Shown: positions 11,553-36,484 of the stretch, piece by piece | Numbering within the stretch: the first letter of the stretch is position 1 | Layout: every line of letters starts with the position of its first letter | From: Arenicola marina | Taxonomy: Eukaryota; Annelida; Polychaeta; Arenicolidae | Direction: 5' to 3' | Assembly: GCA_964019135.1 (NCBI GenBank) | Contig: OZ025257.1 | Coordinates: 16,705,971-16,769,970 of the forward strand | DNA length: 64,000 bases | The notes under the pieces: model-generated | The model's database searches: none | Seen by the model: only the letters and a program-made list of their open reading frames with translations | Told to the model about the DNA's origin: nothing | Made by a program: the position numbers and the translations under genes

Positions 11553-12185
11553 TGTTTTAGAAACTTAGAGGTATTGATCTTCATTTGCGTAAGATATTAT
11601 GCACCTATATTAAATAATACAAATTCAGCAGCATCTTAAAAAAATTTCATGCCTACCAAAACAATGTCTACGATGTCTCTCTGGGGGAGGGGTAATTCTC
11701 AACCCCTGTCATACACTGCTATAAATAAATGTGTAAAAGACGAGAGTTGCTTAGTTTCTTGTGCAGCATTTCTAAGTAGCATTCCCACCGTTGTCATACA
11801 CTGCCTTAAGGAAAATGTGTCAGAGAGGGGAGTGTTACTTATTTTCCTCAAAGGTTCTGTCTACTGAATAATTTTCTTGTGGGGCTGTGTCAACCGATTA
11901 CAGGGGCTGTTGTAGAAACCCAGTGTGTTAAACTTCAATTGTGCAAAATATTGTGTGCCTATATTAAATATTAAGAACTCTGCAGCATTTCTAAGTGGCA
12001 TTCCCACCGATTTCATGAACCGCCATTAATGAAATATGTCAGAGAGGGGAGCGCTAATAATTTTCTTGTGGGGCTGTGTCAACTGACTACAGGGAATGTT
12101 GTAGAAACCTAGTGTATTGAACTTCAATTGTGCAAAATATTGTGTGCCTATATTAAATATTAGGAACTCTGCAGCATTTTAAATT
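11553..12185. repeat. Imperfect ~189-bp tandem repeat, about 3 copies
   Basis: Phrases such as GGGCTGTGTCAAC (11882 and 12071), TAGAAACCcAGTGTgTT and GTGCCTATATTAAATA recur with a period near 189 bp; a more diverged first copy begins near 11553. No coding sense is seen. The copies are clearly related but not identical, so this is older than the minisatellites elsewhere in the window. Confidence 0.65.
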
Positions 12186-12956
12186 TGTGACATTTCAGCC
12201 AAAACAATGCTTCTCTGGACTATCACGAACTGATATGACAAGAAAGCGCAAATGTAGTAAGTTACACAAGTGAGTTTCTCCACTTAATCATTGCATATTT
12301 ATGCCAAATAATCCATACGTATACGTTGGGGAATACGTTTGCCGCCTGACATGTTTGTCTACCTTCAAAATTACAGAACAGTCTTCACTGACATAACCTG
12401 TTAACACCGGACCCTTGCTGAGCGAGCGAAGTTGGGACCGCGGAACCAGGCTATCTCTGCCTTCGACTCACTCCGCTAGGGCTCCAAAGCGGAGCCTGCG
12501 TAGCGCCACCGTGCGGGGAGCTTGGCTTGTTCTTTTGGCCACCAGCGCAGAGCTCTGCCACCAGCGGGAGCTTCTCGATCAGTTGATATGGCAAAAACTG
12601 TATGACATCGTAAGATAACGCTTCTAAGAATGGTTTTCATTAGATGACAAACTACTTAGTGAATTTTGCTAGAAGTAAATGACTTTTGTGAACTGAATCC
12701 ATCAGGCGAACTCACCCGACTATTCCAGTTTTCGCGGCCTCAACACTGCCGACTTGGAGATTGATTTGATCACTGATCACATGATCAGGCCTAGCGGAAG
12801 TCGACGACGTCTTAACGGGCTCACAACAAAGCCAAGGCAAGTCAAGGGACTTATTGAAGTCAATATCGAGGAATAAACTTTGTCATATTCAAATGGTAGG
12901 AGTCAATGGGCCATGCAGCTGACGAGCGTTCCTATGTTTGTTATTCTGTGACACTC
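12186..12956. other. Unassigned region with a GC-rich patch
   Basis: Bases 12400-12600 form a GC-richer patch (ACCGCGGAACCAGGC, CACTCCGCTAGGGC, GCGGAGCCTGCG) that may be an old repeat. A possible minus-strand exon end lies at ~12716 (AGTCGG|GTGAGT). Neither is firmly supported. Confidence 0.3.
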
Positions 12957-12965
12957 TTTAATTTG

Positions 12966-13647
12966 GGGTGTGCCTATTTACCGCACCTGACCGCAACTGA
13001 CCGCAACTGACCGCACCTGACCGCAACTGACCACAGCTGAGGACAATTTAGATGTTTAGAATGCTTTTAATAGTCTGAACACACTATAGACATCGATCTT
13101 GTTTGAACATTAATACTCATCAATGTTTTACTCAACTTTAAGGTAGCACACACCAGTCACACACCAGTCTTACCTGCATCATAACGTCTCCATTCCATAA
13201 GCAGATAAGACCAGGGTTGCGTTGCGTATGGCCGTCGACCGCCGCATACAATTGTACACTTTTTTTCAGAAGAATTGTCGTCCTGAGTTTAATATTATCA
13301 TGCTGGACTGCTCTCGCTCGCGGCGAATTATACCACACTTCCGTTTCAAAACTGTACGCGTCCTTGCCCAATCATATGGCGTGCGCCCGCGGTCGATGGC
13401 CATATGCCATATGGTGATGAAAACGCTAAGATTGTGACACCACACCGCCCCCCACCCCCCCATCCCCTTATACCTCCACTGCGGTGAAGAAGCTGACGCA
13501 AGGAAGCCATACATATGCCATACCACATATATCTAAGAGACGTGACCTGTTAATTTCACTTGGCATTGGTAAAGGTACCCCCCCAGTTGCGGTCAGGTGC
13601 GGTCAGGTGCGGTCAGTTGCGGTCAGGTGCGGTAAGTAGGCACACCG
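12966..13647. mobile_element. Non-autonomous DNA transposon with sub-repeated terminal inverted repeats
   Basis: The element is 682 bp long. Its left end (12966-13033) is GGGTGTGCCTATTTACCGCA followed by tandem 10-bp words CCGCAACTGA and CCGCACCTGA. The right end (13584-13647) is the reverse complement, with the same words in a different order. It is flanked by a perfect 9-bp target duplication TTTAATTTG at 12957-12965 and 13648-13656. A second inverted-repeat segment is nested inside (about 13203-13410), related to 14222-14620. No transposase is present. A 9-bp duplication fits a MULE-like or similar family; family assignment is inference. Confidence 0.85.
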
Positions 13648-13727
13648 TTTAATTTGCCAGCTGTCTACTTCAGAAACTGGCATAGCCTACCTATGTAGGC
13701 TATGAATTTAATAGGACGACCAGACAA

Positions 13728-14935
13728 CCTAGCCCCGTTTGATGGCGTTAATGGTTACGGCAGACTGATAGGCCGTCCTTACCGCCACGGCGTAGGCCGC
13801 CATATTCAGTCTAAAAAATGGTGAGATGTCCACTTTACAAGTTGCTGGAGGTTTTGACACCAAACACTTACCTCTAATTTTTAGTTGTTTAAGTTCAGGA
13901 ACATTATCCTCAAGGAGTGTCTGACTGAAATACGTTTCATGCAACTAACACTAGCTCAACTCATTCATTTTGTTCACTAACAAGTTTTCCTGGCTAGCGT
14001 TGCCATCTTCTTGTGTTGTCTCGTCCCACGAGATCGCTAGATGTCGCTAGTTCCTTTCGGTCAATGCCCTCTAGCGAACTGGCTGCGCATTTGTCAAAGA
14101 CCTAGTTCCCATTCTGTTTATCAACAGTAAGTGTCACCTGTCTTCTGTACATGACAGAAAAACATGTGTCACTGTTAATAAACAGAAAGAGTGTTGGAAC
14201 CAGGTCTTTGGGAAAGATGCAACCAGGGTTGAGTTGCTGAGCACGTTCGACCGCCGCGAACATTTTTAGTCACTCGGAGCTCTCTATGCAACGACATTGG
14301 TCACATCAAACTATTTCCATTTGTTGCGGGATATCTACTAAATAAATGTCTTTACTTTGGAAAAAGCAGGACAATCTAAATAGTATAATTACTGATAAAT
14401 AAAAGATAACTATAAAGCATCGATATTTACGGGTTATCCCCACTTATTTGAGAAGAATCGTCATCCAGAATTTAATATTATCATGCGGGGCTGCTCTTGA
14501 TCGCGGCGAACCATACCCCACTTCCGGTTCAAAATTGTACGCGTCCTTGACCAATCCGCCAAGTTCAAATCCTTATTTGTTGTTGCCGATGGCGTGCGCA
14601 CGCGTTCGACACCCATGTGCAATGCACCCCAGTTCGCCAGAAGGCGTTTACCGGAAGAAATGAGTGACATCTAGCGGTCTCGTGAGACGACATGACACAA
14701 GACAACAAAACTTGTCAGCAAAAGTTGTTAACGAACCAAATAAAAGAATTGAGTGAGTATTAGTAGCAGGAAACTTATTTCTGTCAGACACTCCTGGAAT
14801 ATAATGTTCTGGAACCTAAAAAAGTAAGAATTAAAGGTGAGTGTTTTGTATATAAACCTCTAGCAATTTATAAAGTGGACCTCTCATGGTGATTGGGACC
14901 AAACATGGGGACCTACGGTGTGGCTGTTATGGACA
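13728..14935. repeat. Large inverted duplication of an exon-like segment
   Basis: The arm at 13728-14082 (read on minus) and the arm at 14630-14935 (read on plus) are diverged copies in head-to-head orientation. Shared stretches include CCAGTTCGC, CATCTAGCG, CAGACACTCCT and AAAGTGGAC. Each arm contains an exon-like stretch followed by a donor: minus ETYFSQTLLEDNVPELKQ then GTAAGTG at ~13870, plus ETYFCQTLLEYNVLEPKK then GTGAGTG at ~14839. The central ~550 bp holds the hairpin at 14092-14214 and a relative of the nested repeat at 13203-13410. It could be a bidirectional promoter with paired first exons, or a foldback transposon. Confidence 0.6.
14092..14214. mobile_element. Hairpin MITE
   Basis: This ~123-bp segment is nearly self-complementary: CAAAGACCTAGTTCC pairs with GGAACCAGGTCTTTG, and CTGTTTATCAACAGT with ACTGTTAATAAACAG. 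The loop is around ACCTGTCTTCTGTACATG. No target duplication was confirmed. Confidence 0.65.
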
Positions 14936-15684
14936 TAGAACAATATAAAATCCATAACAAGCCATCTGATGGGGCTACAGACAACCATGCTTGTCTGGTC
15001 GTCCTATTCTTAGGTAGGCATAGCCATGATTGGTGTGCGGTGGTGGGGGGGGTGGGGGGGCACTGGCTGCATATGCAAAACACACAAGGTATACAACTCC
15101 TGCTAGAACTGAGCAACAGGCAACTGCTTCAACCGCTAATATCGCACCTTTACCACCCTTGACACTGACAGGCCCCATAAATGGATAAGTGCTTTCTTAG
15201 TAATTTAATATAGATGAGTAGATAGTTATACTACTTAAAATAAAAATATATATAAATCTATAGTAATTCCGCTATTCTGTAGAGGTATATCTAGATCAAT
15301 ATTCGAAATAAATCTCACTTTGCCATAATTTCATGCTGTGCTCAGGTGCTATAATGCATATGTTTGGCTTGGCGCAAGTGCCCTCAGGCAAGCCCACTTC
15401 TCTAAGGGCACAACAGTATCCATGCAAAGTTGCACTGTACTGCTGGTTGGCTGATACAAGTACATAAAGTGGGGTTCAGTGGAATAGTCTGCAATGTTAT
15501 CTGCATGCACAAAGTATAATTTCATATGAAAGTTAATTCACACCATAAATTTCTATAAAGCTGCTAAAAATTATTGGAATCATAAAGTTTTGTAAGAGTA
15601 AATTTGTTTTCAGCTGAGCAAAAACATGAAGTAAAGACAATACATGTACTCTAATATAAAATTGAAGTATACCTTTAATTGCAG
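14936..15684. other. Region just upstream of DEF8 coding start
   Basis: AT-rich DNA with a G-run at 15040-15060. It should hold the intron before the first DEF8 coding exon (acceptor TTTAATTGCAG at 15684). I see no convincing coding exon here. Confidence 0.35.
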
Positions 15685-15689
15685 ACAAG

Positions 15690-28926
<13,237 letters not shown>

Positions 28927-30760
28927 GGGGCCTCGCCACTTCACGTCTTGTATGCCATGACAACATATATGGCCCATAGGGCACGCAATGCATGCATATC
29001 ATCAGGGGATATCTGTCAGGTCTCCAACCTGGCTACAGCAGTGGTGCGTCATGACGCGCAATGGATTAGCGGCGCCTTGCCGGTAGGACTAGAACGCCGT
29101 ACAGTGGCGCGCCCTGTCGGCATCAATGTAACTCAGGGGTGTGGGCTATCAGCTGACACTCAAGTGGCGCGCTCTGTCGGCATGAATTCAACTCACGTGG
29201 CACGATTTGTTAGCTGACACTCAAGTGGCTCACTCTGTCGGCATGAATTCAACTCACGTGGCACAGTTTGGTGGCAGGAAAACGGCCTCAGAAACGCTCT
29301 TTGCTTTGAGCGATCACTGGCAGCCAAGGAACTCTTGCCAGCTGCAATAGCTCCACTTATCGCCCACGTCTCACTCGTGTAACATTCCAAAGTTAGCGAC
29401 AATATGAGTGCTTTCACCGGGACTATTTCCTGCAGGTCATCCTCATGTCAGACTTTGTGATTTTTTGTGGACTGTGATTGTGTTAAAGAAGAACAAATAC
29501 CGATTGCCCCTCCTATGTGTTATGATGTTACTGTTACTGACTTGCAGACCCTACATTATGGCTGTCTGTCCCCAGCCGTGCGCCCGACCGCCAGAGATAT
29601 GGTTGTCGAGGCCGTGGGGGTTCCCAAACAAATTTAACATTGTATGTCAATCGGTCCAAATTACGATATGTTCCAATTGTAACACCTAATCCGTGGAAAC
29701 GATGGCGCCTTTAACAGTATATGTTAGGTTTGAAAGCCTGGTTCCCCGACCCTTCCTATGGACAGCCATTTGTCTTGTTTTTACTCCATATTCACACACG
29801 TTGCCTACATGTCACATGGTTTTATGTTTTTGAACATTATGATAGAATTAACTTAATTAACGTGTTGTATTTTGTATAAAACGCGTGAAAAAATGTATTT
29901 ATCACGCCTCCGTTGTCCATTTCTAGCTTAGATATTGTGTCTCTCGATTTTTATAGACGATTGATGTTAGATCTTGGAAAGCTGGAATTTCCTGGATCGA
30001 TCAAAAAGGTTTTTGTTATTACAAAAACAAACAGTTGAACAATTATCATGATTTAGGAGTGTAACTTAAATGACGTGATTCAAATAATCAAGCGTTTATG
30101 AACTTATACCATATCATAGAAGGAATAGTTGAATGAACAATACCGCGTGTCTTCCATTATATCGTGAGGTCTCTTACCCGCTCGTGCTTCCATTATCGCT
30201 CAACGGGAGGTTCCTTTTAGGACGGAACCGCCTTTGTGGCGTTTATAATTACCAGCTGGGCTGCATCTTTGTATTATATGTGGTTTCACTTGCGACGTAC
30301 AGGTCAAAGGTATTTTAAGAGCAGCATTAACTTGAAACTTGATTATTAGTTAACCTTTCTTGGATTTTTGTATTTGCTTATTTATTTTATCATGAAATTA
30401 CGGAATGTCGTACTAAGAATCCGTTAAACCGCCAGACTCAGACAACCGTGGAACCGCCGGTGGGACGGCCACCGGACAACCGTAGAACCACAGTGACGTG
30501 TTAATCCGTACTGTACTTATCGTTCAATGCAACGAGTAAATTACTTAATAAACTCAAATATTCCCCAATAATATGAGCGTTTTCTAGGCAACTATTATGA
30601 GGCAGAACCACTCCTCATAATCACCAGAAGAAGGAATCGTAAAAATGGTTAATAAAGATAATGGCCCAGTGATTGAAGGGTTAACTTTAGTTAATCCCTT
30701 CATGCATTTAGCTACGCTGCAGTTTACTTCAGAGGATCAGATGAGTTTTATAGTGATAGA
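28927..30760. other. DEF8 3' untranslated region and beyond
   Basis: From 29090 to 29275 a ~65-bp segment repeats about 2.5 times (GTGGCGCGC/CTGTCGGCAT, AACTCACGTGGCAC, CAGCTGACACTCAAGTGGC), probably in the 3' UTR. After that AT-rich DNA with no supported gene. A poly(A) signal was not fixed with confidence. Confidence 0.45.
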
Positions 30761-32279
30761 TACTAATTTTTGTGAATTTTATTTAGGTCCCCTGCCGTTA
30801 TTGCAATAATACAATTGCAATAATGTGATACACTTTGCCTCGTGAAAAAAAAGAGGGTGGGGCGGATGGGCAGAACAGGCGGGTGGAGTGGGAACCGGGG
30901 AGGGGGGGGGGGGCAGAACAGCCAGAGGCGGGTGTAGCGGGTGGACGGAACATAGCCGGGTGGAGCGGGTGGACAGAACAGGGGAGGGTGTGACTGGTTG
31001 GTAGAACAGATAGTGCGTCGCGGGTGGACGGCACAGAGAAGGGTGGAATATGAATTCTGACACCACTGTGGTTGTTGTCTGTCATGGACGAGTGCCACGT
31101 GCACCGAGACTGCGCCGAGAACTTGTCTTGGACAATAGGAAGGGGTATGTTTTCCTATTATTAACCCGCTCTACGTCGCATATCCATGCAGGCCCGCTTG
31201 TTCTTTTTCTTCTTCTCGTCCTGGGAAACCCGCTTTATGGCCACTGTTGTTTGCCCGCATGATTGACCAAGAACTTCCTAGTCTTCCTCTACACATTTAG
31301 TGTTTATTATATGTGTGAAATATGTGGGGTAACTTTATGAATATCTAATTAGTTCTGAAGGGGTATCTTTCTCATGGGCAATATCCGCTACATAGGGGTA
31401 TTGTTTTGGCAGACAATGTTCGGTCTCTCAGGCATTACAGGGCGTTCAGAGAATTTCAACCAGATGTGTATTATATAGTGCCGACCTCACCCCACTCCCA
31501 GTCGCCCTAATCGATTAATCATTACGTTATTTCTCATTTCGAGTGTTGCAACTGTTGGCCTAACTCTCTTGGTTATCACTGTCGGTTGTACTACCATTAG
31601 TAATATTTAAGCTTAAAATAACAAAATAAAAATATTTGTTCTGACTCGTTAATTTCGTGTAGGCGTTATAGTCAGTCAATGAGGATTCTCAAGTGGTGAA
31701 TGTTGCACAATATGTTCTCTCGGGACGAGTGCGTGTGTACAAATAACTTAATAGTATACAACAATTGTACACCATATAATGTAACAATAATACAAAGCGC
31801 ATTAACACTGTATACGGCTTTGCTATGTCGCATTAATTTCTCCGCTCAGTCGAAACGTTTTGTCCTGTGGATGTGATATTAATCCCGTTATTTCCAGCTA
31901 GCGTCCTGTGTCGCCGTAGTGGCATCCAACCACTCTGGAGCGTCCCGACCTGTAGCATCTAACGGATTGCGTTCCTTGGTATAAAATGGATGGCCTATTC
32001 TGGTTATCACGGGACTTTAGAGCAAACGTTAGTCCAGTAACATACCTGTATTTTGCTATTCAACATATTGATGCTAGATACATAGGCAGGCAGTTCTTCT
32101 GCCGATCGGTCGACCAGTTTTTATTCCAGACCCCAAAATGTGGCAAACATTATTTTTTAAAGCAGTTTGTTCTTGGCCGCCATGTTCACGCAAAACTAAT
32201 AAGGCCCGTACTTGTTTGTCAGCTTCATAACATGTTCTTGACAGATGGAAGACGATTATTACCCAATTTTTTTACAAAA
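30761..32279. other. Intergenic, low-complexity G-rich patch
   Basis: Bases 30850-31045 are G-rich on the plus strand with loose repetition of GGTGGAGCGGGTGGAC-like words and a run of 12 G at ~30900. Open frames on the minus strand here are proline-rich readings of this patch. At 31084-31145 a short stretch reads MDECHVHRDCAENLSWTIGR, which I could not assign. Confidence 0.4.
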
Positions 32280-32385
32280 ACAAAAATGCAACTACCGTTT
32301 CCACGTGCCGTTAGACTCTCAGGTGGCCAGAACGTTCAATGCGAGCGCTCTAACCCACTGAGCTATCGGGGCGACCCCCCAAACC
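32280..32385 (-). mobile_element. SINE fragment (tRNA-like head)
   Basis: Read on the minus strand: CGATAGCTCAGTGGGTTAGA, GCGCTC, CCACCTGAGAGTCTAACGGC, the same head as the SINE at 19355. The B box region is degenerate and the tail is missing. Confidence 0.75.
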
Positions 32386-34534
32386 TGATCTCGAACTTAT
32401 GCAACCTACATAGTCAGTCCGCATGACTTATGTAATATTATATAAGAACATTCTTCATTTAATAAATCAGCTTTTCACTGAAACCTCGGTGACTGTACAA
32501 TGGCCAACGCACGTACGCACGCAATCGACTCTAGCCAACCGCCAGTGCCAGAAATCAGCCATAGCGTTGCACATCATCCAGGAGAATAAAACAGGAGTGA
32601 GGAGCTTTATACCAACGTCCTACATGATCCGATGACGCCCTTGCCAACACTGCAAATAGCCACTGTATCCACAAGAAAATTACTGACCAGGGGTCACTAA
32701 CGGGTCGATTGTCGCTGTGTGTATCTTAGTGTGTGGGGACTTATGTTACACGTGTCATTTGCACACATGTTACTGCGGTTACAAATCCTTCGACCGCCAA
32801 GTAACTCTATCAGGAAAGCCTACTGTGTCTACCAGAACTGCGCAGAAAGAATATTGGTCTATTGATGCTGAGCGTAAATAAGGGAAGGCCAGTATCATTT
32901 TACCAGAACGGTGTGGCTACTGTAAAAAATGTGTACTTCAGGAGGGGAGGATCTGGATTTTCACATTTCACATGGATTTAACATAAAATTGGTGATATCT
33001 GGTATAAATAATAATAAAAATAATAAGAAGAATACTGATCATAATAATAATCTTCATTGACACATTCAAATGAGACTTATAAAAATCAGAGTTGTATAAA
33101 AACTGTTTGTCCACGAGTAGACTTAATCGAGTCTAGGTTTAATCGCGCAAAAATCAAAACATGAAAACATCAAAAAGTATGCGCTCTACGCATGATTGAT
33201 TTTGACATGATTTTGTTGAGGCAGTAGACATGGTAGAGGTCATCATCCTAAACGATACATTGCACAGAAATGAATTATTAACCCTCATTTTTTATTAACT
33301 GTAAATAACAGTCTGCCCACCACTTACTTTCAATACCCTTATGCTTATGTGGCACGTTCGCAATAATGATTGTGTTACCCATGATGATGATCACTGTCCA
33401 CCAGTCCGTATTGGATTTGTGACACTGGATTAAAGGCACCAGTTAACTTTCCGAAAACGACCTTGTAACTTTCCGAGAAAAGAAACGAGTGCATAAAATG
33501 GGGAATTATCGCAGCGTTCTTCACAGTGTTGTCTCGATTATAACAGCTTATAAGTGGTGCCTAAATATAGCTCTATATTCTCTAATTTTTGAAGCGATGT
33601 ATAACAATATTTTCAGCTAAACAAATTGGCATACTAGGACAGAATAGCATGCAGACTTAATGAACTTTTGCCTTAAAAAGGAATGGTAAGTATAGCCGTA
33701 AAGTCAATTATTTTGGCTCGATAGCTGGCCTCACTTTTACCATGGAAGATCACTTAATTCCCAAATATGGGATTAGATGATCTGCACACGAAAATCGCGC
33801 TTTACTCAGATGAATTAGCGGAAATACGCCCAGGATCATGTCATCCTCACACGATTTACAGCCAATCGTCGTTACGGCTTTGCGAAAGACGAAAGAAATT
33901 AGTCAATGGTGTGAACAATTTTGGGGATCCTTCTTTCCAGGATGATCTCAGATAGTAAAAGTGGTCAAGGAAACACCCATACAGCCAAGTGAAAAAGTCC
34001 TGTACGCGTGGATGATGATTTAAAATGGGTCGTCCAGTAGAGGGCAGCACTGTGCTACACAATATACGGAATTCGGCAAAGAAATGAATAGAAGCGAACG
34101 TCCGCCATTCACCTTACCTGAGAGTCATTATGCTTTAAACAACTTGGATGTACATAACCAAGAAAATCGATTTTGTACTTATATATAGTAATTATTTCTA
34201 AATGTGGTCACGGAAAATTAAGCACGTATGTCGGAAAAGAAAACGACGAAGGCAAAAAAGCACGTGGCATGTTATTTATTCTCCAATTTGAAATTTCGAT
34301 TTTTTATGGTGCGACATCAGATGTGACGTATTGTGACTGTAATATATGCTTGCGTGATTCTATAATGGTGAACGTATTTATAGTGATATGTCAGTTCGCT
34401 TTCGTTTCTAAATGGGCACACACTGATGACTGACAAATGAACATCAAATAGTAACACATCGAATAACATCATAGTACTGTATAAAATGACAATATATATA
34501 TAATGCATACGGACTTGCAACCGTAGATAAACTC
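32386..34534. other. Intergenic, no gene seen
   Basis: AT-rich DNA with an (ATA)n-like patch at 33005-33050. A short segment at 34030-34080 (CAGTAGAGGGCAGCACTGTGC, GGAATTCGGCA) matches 42617-42670, so both are copies of an unnamed dispersed repeat. Confidence 0.4.
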
Positions 34535-34950
34535 TTTTAAAGTTGCATGTCGAGTTATTTCCCGCCAAAACTAAGCCCAGGCGAAATTTATATCAAATTT
34601 GCAGAAAACTCGATTGTTTCATTTTATCAATTCAGAATCCTGATAAACATCGTCGTTTCGGCTGTGGTGTGGCAAACGTGTCTATCCCCGAACACCACAG
34701 AACTCTGTCGCGGCACTGGTACTAATACCAAAGCATCGCGAAGCACACAAACTGATGACGTTTACCACTAATATGAAAACTTGTGGTAAATTGATACCAC
34801 TGGCAAGGCTAAGAGACACTATTTGGCAGTCTGGCATGGGTGGAGTATGGACAAAAGAAATCTTGAATGATTGAAGGACTGATTTTTATTTGTATTTGGA
34901 CCTCTTTAGTTTTGGCGGGAAAGAGCTCGACATGCAACTTTAAGTTTCTT
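34535..34950. mobile_element. ~415-bp MITE with ~40-bp inverted ends
   Basis: The left end AAAGTTGCATGTCGAG..TTTCCCGCCAAAACTA (from ~34537) is mirrored at 34902-34950 as TAGTTTTGGCGGGAAAGAGC..GACATGCAACTTTAAG. The body is AT-rich without a transposase. No exact target duplication was found. Confidence 0.75.
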
Positions 34951-35704
34951 TCGCAAATAGAGGATGTTTTTGCATAGCAGCCGTGTACTTACTCATCACG
35001 ATTTTAAACATTCATAATGACACAACACGGTTGTCGATGTCGAGGTGCCCTTCATGGTTATCCCAAAATACAAGAACAACCTTAAAAACGACTGATGTGC
35101 TGTGACTCTCTTGAACGGGAAACGCGGTTAATGTGATCAGTTTTACACGAAGAATGACGTGATTTAATACGATATTAATGCCGGCTTTTAGGTGCTATAC
35201 AGGTTTGAGTGCACTGCCATAGACGACTTTGTAAACCGTAGCTCTGATAATTCAGTGAAGATGTGTATTTTGGTGTCATATTTGGTCTCGACACCAAATC
35301 AACATTGCGTCACTCATAAATCAGAAGAGATATTGAAGATAGCCCCAACGTGTTACTCCAAATGGATTCCTTCCAGATGTCTGATATCACCTAAGAAATA
35401 TTTTGGCAAAACCGGCAAATACAGCCATAGAATATGGTGCAACGAATAACAGATAACCTCCTATGCTTGACGCTAACAATATATCAAGAAACAGTTGTGG
35501 GAGGGTTTTACAACTAATAATATGTCCGCGAGATACGTATAAAAGTCCTTCCGAGGCTACCGGGCACACACACGGGCGCTGGATATATATGGTAATGCAT
35601 ACAACAAATTTAGACCTACGCTACTACGAAGTAATTTAAATTAACCACGTTGCCAGTCAGGGAATGTTGTCGTCATAATCCATCTCGTACTGTTTCCATC
35701 ACCG
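34951..35704. other. Intergenic, no gene seen
   Basis: Mixed-composition DNA without motifs that I can assign. Short open frames on both strands do not resemble known proteins. Confidence 0.35.
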
Positions 35705-36420
35705 ACATCACCTTTCCTGGGCTGGTATCGACATTATCCTTCCTAGGCTGGTGCCGACATCACCCTTCCTAGGCTGGTGCCGACATCACCCTTCCTAGGC
35801 TGGTGCCGACATCACCCTTTCTAGGCTGGTACCAACATCACCCTTCCTAGGCTGGTGCCGACATCACCCTTCCTAGGCTGGTGCCGACATCACCCTTCCT
35901 AGGCTGGTGCCGACATCACCCTTCCTAGGCTGGTGCCGACATCACCCTTTCTAGGCTGGTGCCAACATCACCCTTCCTAGGCTGGTGCCGACATCACCCT
36001 TCCTAGGCTGGTGCCGACATCACCCTTCCTAGGCTGGTGCCGACATCACCCTTCCTAGGCTGGTGCCGACATCACCCTTTCTAGGCTGGTGCCAACATCA
36101 CCAGTCCTAGGCTGGTACCGATATCACCCTTCCTAGGCTGGTACCAACATCACGCTTCCTATAGGCTGGTACCGACATCACCCTTCCTAGGCTGGTGCCG
36201 ACATAACCCTTCCTAGGCTGGTGCCGACATCACCCTTCCTAGGCTGGCGCCAACATCACCATTCCTAGGCTGGTACCGACATCACCCTTCCTAGGCTGGT
36301 ACCAACATCACCCTTCTTATAGGCTGGTGCCAACATCACCCGTCCTAGGCTGGTACCGACATCACCCTTACTAGGCTGGTGCCGACATCACCCTTCTTAG
36401 GCTGGTGCCGACATGACCCT
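35705..36420. repeat. 26-bp minisatellite, ~27 copies, downstream of GPCR gene
   Basis: The unit GGCTGGTGCCGACATCACCC plus TTCCTA repeats head to tail. Variants include GGTACC for GGTGCC, CCAACATC for CCGACATC and three units with CTATAGG or TTATAGG insertions. On the plus strand each unit carries CACCCTTCCTAG, which has the look of a splice acceptor, but no plus-strand exon follows. The array ends about 65 bp past the stop codon of the minus-strand GPCR, so it probably lies in its 3' UTR or just beyond. Confidence 0.9.
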
Positions 36421-36484
36421 TCACCTGCCATATTTCACATGAGATAGTCTGGTTAGCGGCCACGACAGTTCACTCACATACTGT

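Noticed and set aside
30760-31104. Proline-rich minus-strand open frames
   Set aside because: Produced by a G-rich low-complexity patch; three frames are open at once and none has a motif.
31084-31145. Short stretch MDECHVHRDCAENLSWTIGR as an alternative last DEF8 exon
   Set aside because: It resembles a zinc-knuckle piece, but there is no matching acceptor or CxxC partner, and the exon at 28833 already completes the domain.
34030-34080. Shared segment with 42617-42670
   Set aside because: Clearly a dispersed repeat, but neither end nor family could be defined, so it is not listed as a mobile element.
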